Source of the DNA: Phlebotomus papatasi
Taxonomy: Eukaryota > Arthropoda > Insecta > Diptera > Psychodidae
Direction of reading: 5' to 3'
Assembly (NCBI RefSeq): GCF_024763615.1
Contig: NC_077223.1
Span: 49,042,627 to 49,106,626 of the forward strand
DNA: 64,000 nt
How positions within the stretch are numbered: position 1 is the stretch's first letter; every line of letters begins with the position of its first letter. The notes beneath the pieces are model-generated. The model saw only the letters and a program-made list of their open reading frames with translations. It made no database searches and was not told the DNA's origin. Shown one piece after another: positions 36,040 to 47,630 of the stretch. A program made the position numbers and the translations under genes.

Positions 36040-37134
36040 AGCCCCTCCATATCACGTGTCCGCCGCCGACTTAGCGTTGGTGACCAGCCTCCAAAGCCAA
36101 ACAGCGGAAAAGCTTATTCTCAGGCCTTTCGTCGTGTTAAACGATATTTTTCTCTACAGTTAACTAAGTGGATATCTCACATGGGCAATATGGCTGAGAG
36201 GGAAACTATTAGATAAAACACATGGGAGATACGACAACGTGGCTAGGTACTAGAACGTTTTACTGCCGTAGGGATGAAGGAAAAAATAAAAGTGAAAATG
36301 TATATCTATATGGAACAAGAACGGAGATCAATACACCCAAACCAAAGGAACGATCCGAAACCGCAGTGTAGCCGGAGATAAGAATTTACACTCAAGTAAC
36401 CAAATAGGGGAAAGTACTCTCCCTTCGAACGTTCATGCATTCGAATAATGTGAATTTATTTTATACCAGCAATTGATAATAAGTTAACTAATATTTAGTA
36501 GAAATGTGTAAGTCTCTTTTAGAACAAAAGAAAATTTACATTCTTCGAAGGCATGAACGTTCGAAGGGAGAGTACTTTCCCCTACTCCGTGCTAGCCCGT
36601 CCTGTTTGCAACAATGGGGAGAGAAAAGGCAGAAGTCTCGAGAGAGACCCCAAAAGTAGGCGGGGTCAGAAAGATACTCCACCAAAATTCAACGCAAAAA
36701 TCTCCTAAAAAAAAGAAAAAAGTATTGTAAATAGAAGAAAATCATGCTGACCACACCGCAGGCAGGTACATTCCCAAAAGACAAGATGTCCAGAACTTCG
36801 TAACATAAAAATGAGTTAAATCAGTTAAAAATATACAAATGAGTCACTGCTGTCGCTGCTTTTGCAGCTGTTGCAGGTGCTGCTGCTCTACCCAAGAGGC
36901 AGACCAGCGTTGGCTTACCCTCTGTCCTGGGTAGGAGCGAAACCGAAATAACGGCGAAGGCGATCCAGTGAAGGGACCATCATGAGGAGACCTATTAAAA
37001 TCCCCCAGGCGGTCGTGGAGAGGAGGGCTATTCTAAACCTCATGTTGGAAAACAAGATCCTCTTTACGGATGAGGAAATCAAGAGGCTTACAAAATATTT
37101 AAGTCCTACCTTCAATTTCAAACTGACGAGGAAT
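36040..37134 (+). pseudogene. Unrecognised coding-like block, GC-richer and broken
   Basis: The block is noticeably less AT-rich than its surroundings and holds several open stretches: one ending 36216 (RVRRRLSVGDQPPKPNSGKA, then YSQAFRRVKRYFSL), one at 36882-36978 (PKRQTSVGLPSVLGRSETEI), and one at 36982-37134 (RRPIKIPQAVVERRAILNLM, then LFTDEEIKRLTKYLSP). The last two are one base out of frame. A palindromic MITE (36407-36582) splits the block. I do not recognise the family. It could be the remains of a retroelement or a decayed host gene; no start, splice pattern or domain is convincing. Confidence 0.35.
36407..36582. mobile_element. Palindromic TA-flanked MITE (176 bp)
   Basis: TA at 36405-36406 and 36583-36584. 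The arms start GGGGAAAGTACTCTCCCTTC and mirror at 36563-36582; the inner arms share GAACGTTCATGC. It is inserted within the unrecognised coding-like block at 36040-37134. Confidence 0.88.
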
Positions 37135-37756
37135 TAAAGCAGTGTATAGTACACAGTAAAAACTATAATACACTGATAACAGCTAAAAGTACAAAAATAA
37201 AAAATTCATTGAAAAAGTTAAATAAATATAAGGTCAAGAAAAGAAAGAAATCATTATAATCCGTTAATTCACTTTAGATAGAATTTGGTAAATTTCGATA
37301 TTGTAATGCCAGCTTCAGACTGGAGGTTTAGCCCAGTTTCCGTAGGTCTCAAAAGTCTAAATAACGAGCAATTTTATTGATTTTTCAATATCTATTGGAT
37401 CATTTACCCTTAATATCTAATTCTAAATAACAATTTCCTAAAAAATCATGCCTGATAAGGAATTAGAGGAGTTAAGCCAGATGGCTAAGTCTTAGGTCTG
37501 AAGCCCATATGAGGGTGGGGTAACATTGAGGTAGAGTGGAGACGAATTCTATACCTATTGTTAGAAAGGTTTCAATCGCAAATACAATATACTTATAAAA
37601 TTTTATCGAAATCGCTTCATTATAATCACCGAAGATATGGTCCAGCCAAGTGAAAGTCAAAACGGTCTCGACATTAACTGCTCCAAACTTTCAAATTTCA
37701 TCGAAAAGCATCGTTTGGTATACGAAATATTCGACCTTTTGGGGTGTTCTGAAGAG

Positions 37757-38345
37757 TTCAATTCAATTCAATTTATTTAGAAAAAATAGGACAGTATGTC
37801 CTCTATACAAAAGTTAACCCTAAACATTATGATTGTGATGTTGGACTTGAGGAATGAGTGGAAGCCACATTATTCAAGATAAGCCCCCTCTTTCGCTCCC
37901 TAGGAAGGAAATTCCAAAGAATGACACCTTGCACAAAGAAAAAATTGCGAAAATTGCGACTCCCTGAACTGGGCACATGGAGACACGAAGACCTAGCAGA
38001 GGATCCAGGAACTACGCCGAGTTTCGCAAGGTACCGAGGTCCACCGGTGCAAAGATGTCGGGAAATAAAGTCCACCATACGAATTTCAAGATAGGAGATC
38101 AGTGGTAGACCGAGAATGGAGTTTGCAAAAGCAGAAACATAATCATATTTGCGAAGTCCGAAAACGTAACGCAAACAGGAATTGAAAAGAGTTGTACAAT
38201 TTAAAGGATATTTACCAAGAATCCTAAACTTGGTTTGTAAAGGATTTAAATATGGATTGTATTTGCTATAGCAAATTTGAATTATAAAACATCGTAGCAA
38301 AAACGTAAGATCAATCACCTCTAGACTAGAATATGGGTTCAATAG
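37757..38345 (-). mobile_element. LINE 3' fragment with reverse-transcriptase C-terminus
   Basis: A 171-codon open frame (38342-37827) shows the post-catalytic C-terminal region of LINE proteins: CLRYVFGLRKYDYVSAFAN, then LPLISYLEIRMVDFISRHLC, and the closing GVILWNFLPRERKRG. The catalytic reverse-transcriptase motifs are absent, so this is 5'-truncated. The 3' end (37757-37780) finishes in tandem TTGAA-like repeats, as at 9340-9370, which suggests the same LINE lineage. The long open frame suggests a fairly recent insertion. Confidence 0.8.
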
Positions 38346-40077
38346 TAAGGGTCGATTTATCAGTCACCCTTTGCTAAGTAAAAGATTTTCAAAATAGCAA
38401 ACACTTTCTCAATAATTTACACTTCAGAAATAATAACAGATTTCTTTACTTTCAATGTACTTTCAGTCAGCTTATCAGTTTTCCAGTAGCGTTTCTAATT
38501 AAATTTAGAAAGTGTCATAAAATTAATCAATAATTATCTGCAAACTATTATAATATATCATAAACTTTAACTACAACTCTGTGTTAGAAATCCCTCAATT
38601 TCATTACTGATGTTTTTGCATTGAATTTCAATATCAATTTTTTTTTTAACTTTTTCCCAGGCGAAATATGATACAGAAGATGGAAGTGAGATTTGGCAAA
38701 GACCTAAACGGAAAAAGCGCATATTCAATTGTATGTTTGTCGAATTTGTGTGGATGTGAGGAAAAAAAAAGCTTCAAATTTATGTTTGAATTTTAGCATA
38801 TCAACAGTCATGCACGCCTCAGACTTGGAGTATTTGGGTTCAAATGGTTGGAAATTTGACCCAAAGTTTTTCCCCCATATACGAACGGTGAGGTTGAGGA
38901 CCACCCGCCGGAAAGAGCCAAACCCAAAAGCATTATATAAGAGAGGAGAGAGCAAATGGATGTATTTTTCGATGAGAAAATTCTGTGCTATAACACATAA
39001 ATCTGTTGCTATCGGAGCACCAAGGAGAAATTGTTAGACAATTTTTCTACCCATTATTTATATGATATGGCGAGAAGTTCTTTTCCTCCTTTACTGCTTC
39101 CAAAAACCCACCCCTTGAGGTGCTGTTTTGGTGTTTGTGAGCCATCGTGATTTCTTATTTTATTCTTTGGCGGGAAAAATAGGCATGATTCGGGTGGATG
39201 GAGACTTGGGATTCTGGGCCACGCCAATTTGGAGCCAAAAGCTCTATATAGTTGAACATCTTTTCTCCTTCCCCCAAGTGGATATTGTGCCGAAAAACTG
39301 TGTACAAACTCTGACTCAATTGAGATGAAGTGACTGAAATGAATTTAAGCGCGGTTACTTGCCTTCGTTCCCATTTTATTTTTATGTATAACTGTGTAGA
39401 GAGCTTTTTCTAGCAAAACAACACATTTTTTATGATTTACGTTTATTTCTAAGTCTGCAATTTCAGAGCAATTTCATTGGTCCGAAATAATAAAAAAAAA
39501 GTATTTAAAAAGAATTAAAAAGTTAAAGCTAAGTCATAATTTAAATTAAGTTAGAAAGGTAAATTTATATAGAGTTGAAAGTAAAAATATCTTAAGTTTA
39601 TATGACTTGAACGAAATAGTCGAATCAGCTATTAATACAAGACTGTAACTTTAATAATTTGTTAATTCACGAAAATTACTTTAATGTTAAAAATTATAAT
39701 TTCTTAGTGTAATGAAAATTAAAAATACAATAAAATCAGTAACATATCCAATAGACCTAAAGTCGATATCTCTTATCGTTTGGCCTCTAGACTAAATTGA
39801 AAAATATATACAATCAATAAATAAAAATAATATTCGAACAAAATAAATCACTTACAAAGCTTACAAGTACATCCAAATTTAACCAAATGGATTAAGAAAT
39901 AAGCTTTGTGAGATTATTTAACTTTGACCTAGAAAAATTCGATATCGAAAATTGTTCGACATCGAAAATCGAAAGTCGCTCTTGTACCTCCTAACACGGT
40001 AATAAATTAAAAAAAGAGGATCACGATGTCCATACTGATCTCTCTCTTCAAGTTATAGCAAAAAAAATCAAATGTGG
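38346..40077. other. Single-copy-looking sequence, no supported gene
   Basis: 38690-39340 is balanced and repeat-free, with frames on both strands but no family signal. 39755-39790 holds the phrase AAAGTCGATATCTCTTATCG then TTTGGCCTCTAGA, found in several repeats here. Confidence 0.5.
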
Positions 40078-40475
40078 GGGAGACTGGGGCAAAAAGTCAC
40101 AAATTGAAAATTTGAAAATTCAATATCTTCCAAGATAAAAGACACAGCGGCTTAAATTTTTTTTCCATAGATGGCCCCTATAGACTTTCTTCAAAGTCGT
40201 AAATTTCATAGAATTCGAACAAGGAATTCAGAAAATAAAAAAATATTGAAATTTTTAAAATGTTTTCCTTACAGCTGATATCAATTTTGACCTACTTATT
40301 TTCCAAAATTGATGCACTGGTAAATTTCCTAAATGATTTGGATTCTTTGAATACGAAACCACTATTTATTTTAGAATTTTTACAAAGATTCTTTTTTCCA
40401 GAAATCCTTTTATTAAAAATGACCACTTGGGGTAAAAAGTAACAAAAGGTATGGAGCAAAAAGTAACAAAGACCG
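40078..40475. mobile_element. Fragment of the GGGGCAAAA family
   Basis: Starts GGGGGAGACTGGGGCAAAAA and holds GGGTAAAAAGTAAC and GAGCAAAAAGTAAC near 40430-40470. A matching inverted tip is not clear, so only one end is supported. Confidence 0.45.
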
Positions 40476-40839
40476 AAGCAATTTCTGATATCTCACGGTG
40501 AGAAGAAACGTCATTTCCATGTCTCGCCGCTTTTTGTTTGCATTGGTCAAACGATTTGCACTCTCTTCTGTGTTTTTTTTTTCTAAAATAGCTTGAAAAG
40601 CACATTTTTGTCGTTCAGATAGAGAAAACTGTGTTTTAAAAAGGTGTAGAGTAATAAATTTTCTATAAAATTTAAGCTCGGTCAAATGACAGACTGCGAT
40701 AGGGAAGAATACTCACCAATTTTTTTTGGAAAAGAAGAAAAAAATTAAAAATTAAACCCTGAAAAATATATTACATCTGTATTTTAAGAAATTCATAAAG
40801 TTTGATAGCGACTTTGTACCGTTTGTGTTAAGTTTTTTG

Positions 40840-41013
40840 ACCGATCAATTTGACCGGGTCTTGGTAGATTTAGTGTTAAAATTCTTAAATAACGTCTATG
40901 GATTACAAAAAAGGATTGTCTATGTATTTCAAAAGGAAAAATTAAAAAAAATAATTTACCATTTGTCCATCTGATTTCTCGAACATAGATTTGTCAAGAA
41001 ACTTTTGGCCGAC
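40840..41013. mobile_element. One end of a mariner/Tc1-like element
   Basis: Ends AGAAACTTTTGGCCGACACT then GTA. This terminal form (TACAGTGTCGGCCAAAAG read inward) is typical of Tc1/mariner inverted repeats. The opposite end was not found. Confidence 0.4.
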
Positions 41014-41081
41014 ACTGTACTAGTGATAAGCTCAGATCCTGCTTATGGCGACTAAGATCTTTTACAGATTACCTCTAAAAG

Positions 41082-41213
41082 TCTCTACACATTTTGAACA
41101 ATTTTCGTCAAAAATTGTATTTTTACAGAATTTTGGCATTATCACCTACAGCGTTGCATGCAATTTTCTTCAAAAAAGCCATTTTTAACAAAAATAGCTC
41201 TCAATGTGTAAAG
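41082..41213. mobile_element. Small palindromic MITE (TCTACACATT type), copy 1
   Basis: The arms are imperfect inverted repeats with CTCTACACATT and TTTTCGTCAAAAATTG on the left and TCAATGTGTAAAG on the right. A cleaner copy is at 60922-61048. It is inserted in the dispersed repeat that resumes at 41219 with TGCTTTCGACTCGAAGTGCG. Confidence 0.7.
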
Positions 41214-41669
41214 CCCTTAAGTGCTTTCGACTCGAAGTGCGTATCAATTCGATTGTGAATGAAGTACATTTTTATATTAAAAAATTGAATAAAACCAAAT
41301 TAATTTCGATCATTGAAATCGATAAAATTAGCTCGACGTATTCTATCCTTCTATACGGTTGGATCAAAATGTTATCTAAACGTATTTTATAGACAATATA
41401 ATGGACACCCCATATCTAAGATCGTAACAGTGTTTCAAATGATTTTTTTTTCTTAATATAGGTCTAAAGATCCATATAATAACATACTAATATTTAACTA
41501 GATCCAATAAACCGACATTGAATTACTTTACATTACATTACATTAGATTATTTTCCCGATTAAACTTTTGCTAAAAACTTATAGATATCTGATTCCATTG
41601 CCTCTCCGGCAGAGCTTACATTTTACGAAGAAACAACCAAACCGCCGGACGGATAGGAAAATCGATTTA

Positions 41670-42010
41670 CAGTAGACTCTCTCAAATTCGGGCATTTGGG
41701 ACCGAAATGTCGCCCAAATTAGAGAGAAATTCGGGCGACAAACTTTTTGAAATGCAACGATTTTTTGTTCATCTGTATACTCAAAATACGTTTACATACT
41801 CATATTTATGGTAAATTTAGTGAAAACTCCCTACTAATGTAAAATCACATCATGACTAAGACAAACCATGGCAAATTTGAGCATATTTGCTTAATTTGAT
41901 AATTCTAATCAAACTTGAAAAATGACAACAAACTTTTTTCAAATGTAACTGCTGCCCGAATTAAAAAAGTAACCCGATCTTAAAAGAGCCGAATTAGTGA
42001 GAGTCTACTG
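41670..42010. mobile_element. MITE of the AGTAGACTCTC family, copy 2 (341 bp)
   Basis: TA at 41668-41669 and 42011-42012, with CAGTAGACTCTC tips at both ends. Opposite orientation to copies 1 and 3. It retains a fuller inner end (AATTCGGGCGACAAAC), missing from copy 1. Confidence 0.87.
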
Positions 42011-43237
42011 TATATGGATTCGTGCGAATTTTGAGCCTGATCGGCGAAGATAGAATTTCACGTCTGACCGCGGAGCGGAATCTGAGGTGTAAAGATTTTC
42101 AACGAAAACCTTATACGTAAAATTTTGGTTTAAGACTAAAAAAATAGGTAAAGCCAGGAGCCATCATACGCTTTAGAAAAGGACGAAATCACCTCGTCTC
42201 GTCGAGGTATTATTAAATTTACTCGTTTACACAATTGTCGTGCTTATTTACATTTGTCTCCACTTGTGCATACAAAACAAATGTTGATGGCAAAATGGAT
42301 GGAAAAGGTAGAAATGTTATGACAAAAGTAAAGTTTTCGAGAGGGGGCCGTCAATTGTAAATTTTCCTGATCAGAGAACACACACTTACACACACACGCA
42401 TACAGACCAAAATTTGTGTATACGCAAAAGGTATAGGACACAAACATCCATTCATTTACCAAACACAAACCACAATTAAATATTCCACCGGCAGCAAGAG
42501 AAATTGAGTTAATTCTATATGCAAACACTGATTAAAAATGACGATAGGTAACAAATAATACAAGCCAATTCCACACGATATTCAATTCTCGGCCGCAGAA
42601 AATTGGTTTTTGTGATTCAATCAGTTAAAGTTCATGGATTTTATCATATTTGTATTTTACACTATAGCGTGCATTAAATTAAATTGAATCGTTTGCAGAC
42701 CCTTCATTGAAAAGAAGATAATAGGTCAATGCACAGGTAATTTAGCAAAAAAAATCACTTATGTAATGTTCTTCTTTTGAGGTTTCTGAAGTAATTTTTT
42801 TATTCAAGTTATTGATTAGCAAAATTTCGAAGTTTCTTCTTGATTTCTCCCATCAAGATCTTCAGAAGATCATCACTGCGGTATTTGACCATTTTATTCC
42901 ACTTTTTATTGAAGTCCTTCTATATTCTGTATAGGTTTAGGCTACTTCTTCGTATACTTTTCGAAAATAACCCAATTACTCTCAATGCGACGAATATTAA
43001 GGACGTTTTTGGCTTTGGTGGGTTCATATCCTTGGATTACGTAACGGACATAATTTTCCTCCTACCATACTTTGACAAGCTTTTGAAATTTTTGACAATC
43101 AGCTATGAAACACTACGAATCGATTATGAGTCGACAAGTAATTTCTGAAATCGATCGCTCAGAATAAGAAACGAATACCTCGCCTAGGCAAATTTTACAG
43201 GAAAGCGATTTGAAGCTAAAATTTTACATGCAGAGTA
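42011..43237. other. No supported gene
   Basis: Single-copy-looking DNA with a CA-rich stretch (42380-42400). The 102-codon frame at 42840-43148 has no recognisable motif. Confidence 0.5.
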
Positions 43238-43465
43238 GGGTAGAGTCAGGACTTTTTCGCCATTAAGCACTTTTTCGCCACCTAAATTAAAATCACATTT
43301 TAAGAGAATTATGAGTTCGTGGAACTACGAAATGAGTGTTATTTCGTGACTTCTACCCAAATGAATCAGAAAACCATATCAGATGCTCCACTGACTAGAT
43401 TATTTGCAAGTTAATTAAAGAAATTGTCGACAAGGTGAACAGTCACCAAAAAAATATGGAGTTCT

Positions 43466-44040
43466 TAATAATAATAATAATAATAATAATAATATATTTC
43501 TGATTCATGTCCCTGTACAAATATTAGTACAATAGTGGGGCTGTACATAAGATAGTATTGTGATAATTGTATAGAAATTAAGTTTCAGAGTTTTACAAGA
43601 GGTTGGTGGGAGCAAGAGACCTATGAAGACAACCGAAAAAATAGTTTAAGACATCCTTTTATAATAATTCAATATGTTCTAGTATGTAACTTTGTAATTG
43701 TTTTGGTGTGAGGTCTAGTAATTCTTCATTATTTATTATGAGTTTATTGTAGATATTAATTGCTTGATATTTAATATTTTGAATTCCATATTTGGTTGTT
43801 CTAGGCTTATTATTAACAATGAAAGATTTTCTTGTATTTATGTTTTTGCATTTAAGTATTAAATTTGTTTGTGAATGGGTAGTTTTTGTGAAAATTTTAT
43901 GTATGTGAATTAGTCTATTAATTAGAATTATATTTTTAATTGGCTGAATGTTAAGTTTCTTGTACATTGTTTCTGTTTTAGTGTATTTGTTTAAGTGAAA
44001 AATAAACTTGTCAACTTGACAACTTAATAAACTTGTCAAC
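43466..44040 (-). mobile_element. Decayed LINE 3' end with TAA tail, nested in a DNA transposon
   Basis: The minus-strand frame (44039-43659, 126 codons) ends with RTTKYGIQNIKYQAINIYNK and then EELLDLTPKQLQSYILEHIE. This layout matches the C-terminal tail of LINE proteins (histidine-rich block, TxYG-x-x-S, IYNKL, final amphipathic helix). The 3' end reaches a perfect TAA-repeat tract at 43468-43494. Codon content is extremely AT-rich. It lies inside the 43238-45604 element. Confidence 0.6.
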
Positions 44041-44177
44041 GCTCAGGCAAATTGTCTTGCATTATTTTATGTTTTTTCAGTACAGTATTCGATATTTTTT
44101 CCTGAAAGTCACTTTGTTATTAACTAAGCTTTGTTCTAATATCATTTTTTAATAATGTTTTCCAAAAAAATAAAGAA

Positions 44178-45079
44178 ATCGTCAGTTAAATCAGCATTTG
44201 TCGTAACTTCCTTTTGATAACTTTTCAGGAGACGAAATTTTCAGTTTAGCTTTATTTCTCTTAAAAATAAGCCCCGAATGCGATACTTTTGAGTAAAAAT
44301 AATAAAAGTGGCACTAATAAACTGTAAGATAACTCGAGAAAATCATTATAAAATTATTTTAAAGCTGCAATATTGAGAAATATGTTAGGAGAAACACAAT
44401 AATATTTTATCGTAACTTCCATCGTTTATAAAGACGTAACTTCCAATGTATGGAGATTCTGGAAGTTACGACAATTTTCTAAAATGCATTATATCAATTT
44501 CAATGACACTAGTGATAATAAGCGCCTTTATTTGACTGAATTAGTCAATAATACTGTTATCCCTGTCCCTAAAAGCTTTTATTTCATAAGTTTTATTGAA
44601 TAAATTTTGTGCGCCACGTCACTTGTTTTGTTTTGAATTAATGACAGATGGGTAGGGATTTTTTCTCACTTTTTTCTCGCAAATATTGAATTAAAATGAT
44701 TTCATGTTACACTATTCGCACTGTCTTTCGATATTTGGAAGAGTTTGTAAACGTTTTGTTGAGAAATATTAAATTTTTGCTGCAAATTGCAAGCCACGCA
44801 AGTAAGCAAAAGAAGTTACGGCAAATGCTGATTACTGAAAATTTTGTATGGAAATTTGTCGTAACTTCCCCAAAAATGGAAGTTACGACAAATTCTGATA
44901 AATTTTTCTTAATTAAGGGCACTTACGATAATTTTTGTTTAAAATAATTTTTAATGGGCCTATAAATGTTTCTTTTTCACAAGTGAGTTTAATAAACAAA
45001 TTTACGCTGATTCTAAATATGTATATATCCCAAAATCGCAAAAATGAAGTTACGATAAATGCTGATTTAACTGACGAAA
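44178..45079. mobile_element. Nested 0.9-kb element, GTCGTAACTTCC family
   Basis: The terminal inverted repeats are about 30 bp: CGTCAGTTAAATCAGCATTT and its complement at 45050-45079. GTCGTAACTTCC and GGAAGTTACGAC recur at 44200, 44412, 44437, 44463, 44858 and 44879. No coding region is recognisable. It lies wholly inside the 43238-45604 element, so it is the younger insertion. Confidence 0.78.
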
Positions 45080-45827
45080 TACGGATGTGGTGAAATAGGG
45101 CTTACTTTTTTCGGCTGTGTAAGTACTTTTCGCCATTCATTTTTCCAAGCATTTTGTAAGTGGCGCTCCTCGCGGAATTTAGTTGAAACAGGCGTAATTT
45201 TCAATTGATTTTTGTCGCAAATAAAAAATGTGCAAAAAATCATTCGAAATACTCTAATAATTGTTTAATAACGGTGTTAAATAAGAAAAGTACTGTGCAA
45301 TGTACTTTTGCGGGTTTTCGAAAGCTGCTGTTTCTTAAAAATCAATTAAAAACAAGTGGCAAAAAAGTGCTTACACAATGGCGAAAAAGTGTTTACAAAG
45401 TGGCAAAAAGTACTGAAACATGCATTGTTGCAGGAAATGTACTTTTTCAACCAGATACTCAAAAGTTCCCGGAAAGTCTCCTGGTTCAATAGAAAGTTAA
45501 TGCTTCAAAGTACTTATGCACAAAATTTCATTTTATTTCGACAAAAAGTGTAAGAATTATAAGGGTGTCAAACCTTAAGGTGGCGAAAAGTACTTACTCT
45601 ACCCTATAGGATTTTTGAGATTTAAAATCTCTATACTTCGAAAGTATAAATATCTTTCAAGTATAATATTCACAAGGACAATAAAGGGTACAAAGAAGGG
45701 GATCGGGAATCTTCGTTTTATCATGTTCTTATGTTACTGGACTAGAATTATTATTTTGAAAAATTTAAGATTGAAATCACTTGCCTTTTTGTATACAAAA
45801 GGGACAGATAATCCTAACCGGCTTATG

Positions 45828-47630
45828 TAGGTGAGATTCTTAACGTGAGCTAACTCGGAGTGCATGCAAATTCGATTTGATGCTGAAGTAGGGAGACGCC
45901 ATTCAGTTATCTTGAATAAAATTCGTGAAATTATACAAATTTTGTATTTAAACCAAAATATCAAGGATTTGGATGAACTGACAGAAAAGTGTTATATGGG
46001 TGAAATGTAGACCAGAATGTTCTCTATAATTTTTCCATAGAACATGATCTCATCGATTACTCAGAAGCCAAGATAAGCGAGGTTTTTTGTTTCTTAACTC
46101 GTTTTTTCATCCAGAGTGCCCCAAGTAGTCATTTGTTGAACTTCAACTATATCAAAGAATTGTTGTATTCTGTGGGATTTTCCATTTAAAACCCTATTTT
46201 AAGTGTCTTGGTGGAGTAGAGGCAGTCAAATTGGCATCTGAGTGATTTCAAAGCGTTATTATGGGAAAAATCTATTTTTTCACACTTAAACGGCAAAATC
46301 GGAGTGATAGCGTAGTCTGACCGGAAAATGATGTATGGACGAAATGTAGAGACAAATGTCCTCTACAATTATGTCGAAGCAATCATCAAAATCGTTCAGC
46401 GACAGTCGAGACAATTGAGGTTATGTGATATTGAAATTCGTTTTTTGACTGTGGCGCCCCTGGTGTTGGTCCCACGAAGTTCAAATGTTCTAGAAAGTTG
46501 TAGTATTTTGTGATATCTTTCGTTTAAGCCCTCATTCATCAAAATCGGTCACATAGAACCAGAGATATGATTTTTTGAATTTCGTGAACTTTGACCCCTC
46601 ATATCTCCGGTTCTATTGAAACCACAGCGCGCATACGCACCATTTTGGAAACGTCCTAGACTGGACTACAACATACTAAAATTTCATTAACTTGCACAAT
46701 GCCGTTTTTGAGAAAAGTGACTTTGAATTTCGATGAATTTTGACGCTATCACAGCGCCACCTGTGGTGACTTTTTGAACTTCCATCTGAAAGTGCTCATC
46801 GAGACGAAACCAAAAAGGTAAAATTTATGTCGATATGTTAATTAGAACCGGAGATAGAGGCCGGTCAATGTTCGAACTTTGACCCCTTATAGCTCGGGTC
46901 AGGGGTTATGGATCGACTTAAGGTTTTTTTTGTTTGATAGGTATAATCAACGGCTACAACATACTAAAATTTCAGCCCGATTGCATAAGGAATTTTTGAG
47001 TTATTTAACTTTTAAGATTTAAAAATTTTCTTTTTAATAATAGCGCCCCTTGCGGTGGTTTTATGAACTTGCGATGTTAGAAGGGGAAGTGGCATTTCAT
47101 GAGAGCTTTCCAAAAAGCCCTCATTTTTTAAATTCTGACAATCAGAACCGGAGTTATGGCCATTTTAAGAAAATTTTTTTGGACCCTTATAGCTCGGGTC
47201 AGGGGGGTCGGGGGACCTTAAGTTTGGTATTGATGGAAAGCTCTAAGGCCCAGCTATAACATACTAAAATTTGAGCCTGCTCGATGCCATAGGGGCGGAG
47301 CTATTGAGAAAACAAAAAAAGGGGGGTCTTCAAAATGGCGGAAGGAGGGGTGGGGGGTGGGGGGTCAATGCACCATGTTGCAATTTTCATACGATATTTA
47401 ACCTTTGCCGAAAACCGCAAGTCGATATCTTTTTTAGTTTAGGAGCTATTAAGCTCCAAAGAGCGGCCGGACGGCCGGCCGGCCGGCCGGCCGGGAACGT
47501 AACTTAGCCCCCCATATATTCGTGATCAGGAAGTGGCGAAACACATTTTGGCCAAGTTTGAGCGCGATCGGAGGACATGAAATTTTGTTAGGATTATAGT
47601 AGGTGAGATTGTTAAGAATCTCACCTAATA
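45828..47630. repeat. Paragraph-repeat element, left copy (about 1.8 kb)
   Basis: From about 46454 the sequence is built of units of 289-300 bp with ordered phrases: GCGCC-C-TGGTG (46454, 46754, 47043), AGAACC(G/A)GAGATAT, TTGACCCCT-ATA-CTC, and CATACTAAAATTT (46673, 46961, 47261). Units are diverged but co-linear. The end has CAAGTCGATATCTTTTTTAG, a GGCC tract, and an 11-bp-stem hairpin (GTGAGATTGTTAAGAATCTC at its core). AGGTGAGATTCTTAAC also opens the proposed left end at 45832. Positions 46417-47630 recur inverted at 62811-64000. No coding frame is conserved between units. Confidence 0.75.
47464..47494. repeat. GGCC microsatellite, self-complementary
   Basis: An uninterrupted run of GGCC units, preceded by CGGCCGGAC. 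The matching place in the other copy (62944-62953) has only about two units, so the tract differs in length between copies. Confidence 0.85.

Larger units (their letters stand above)
43238..45604. mobile_element. TA-flanked transposon, TGGCGAAAAAGT family, carrying two nested insertions
   Basis: TA at 43236-43237 and 45605-45606. The left tip is GGGTAGAGTCAGGACTTTTT and the right tip, read inward, GGGTAGAGTAAGTACTTTTC, both followed by GCCA. The motif TGGCGAAAAAGT or its complement recurs near both ends (for example 43254-43281, 45127, 45355-45415, 45580). Nested inside are a LINE 3' end (43466-44040) and a second inverted-repeat element (44178-45079). No transposase is recognisable. A lone end of the same family lies at 24010-24036. 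Confidence 0.75.

Noticed and set aside
43659..44039. 126-codon frame considered as a host gene
   Set aside because: Its C-terminal motif order and the adjoining TAA-repeat tail fit a LINE 3' end rather than a cellular gene.
46454..47270. CRISPR-like or satellite array
   Set aside because: The units are about 290-300 bp, strongly diverged and hold several conserved phrases, unlike short identical CRISPR repeats or homogeneous satellites.
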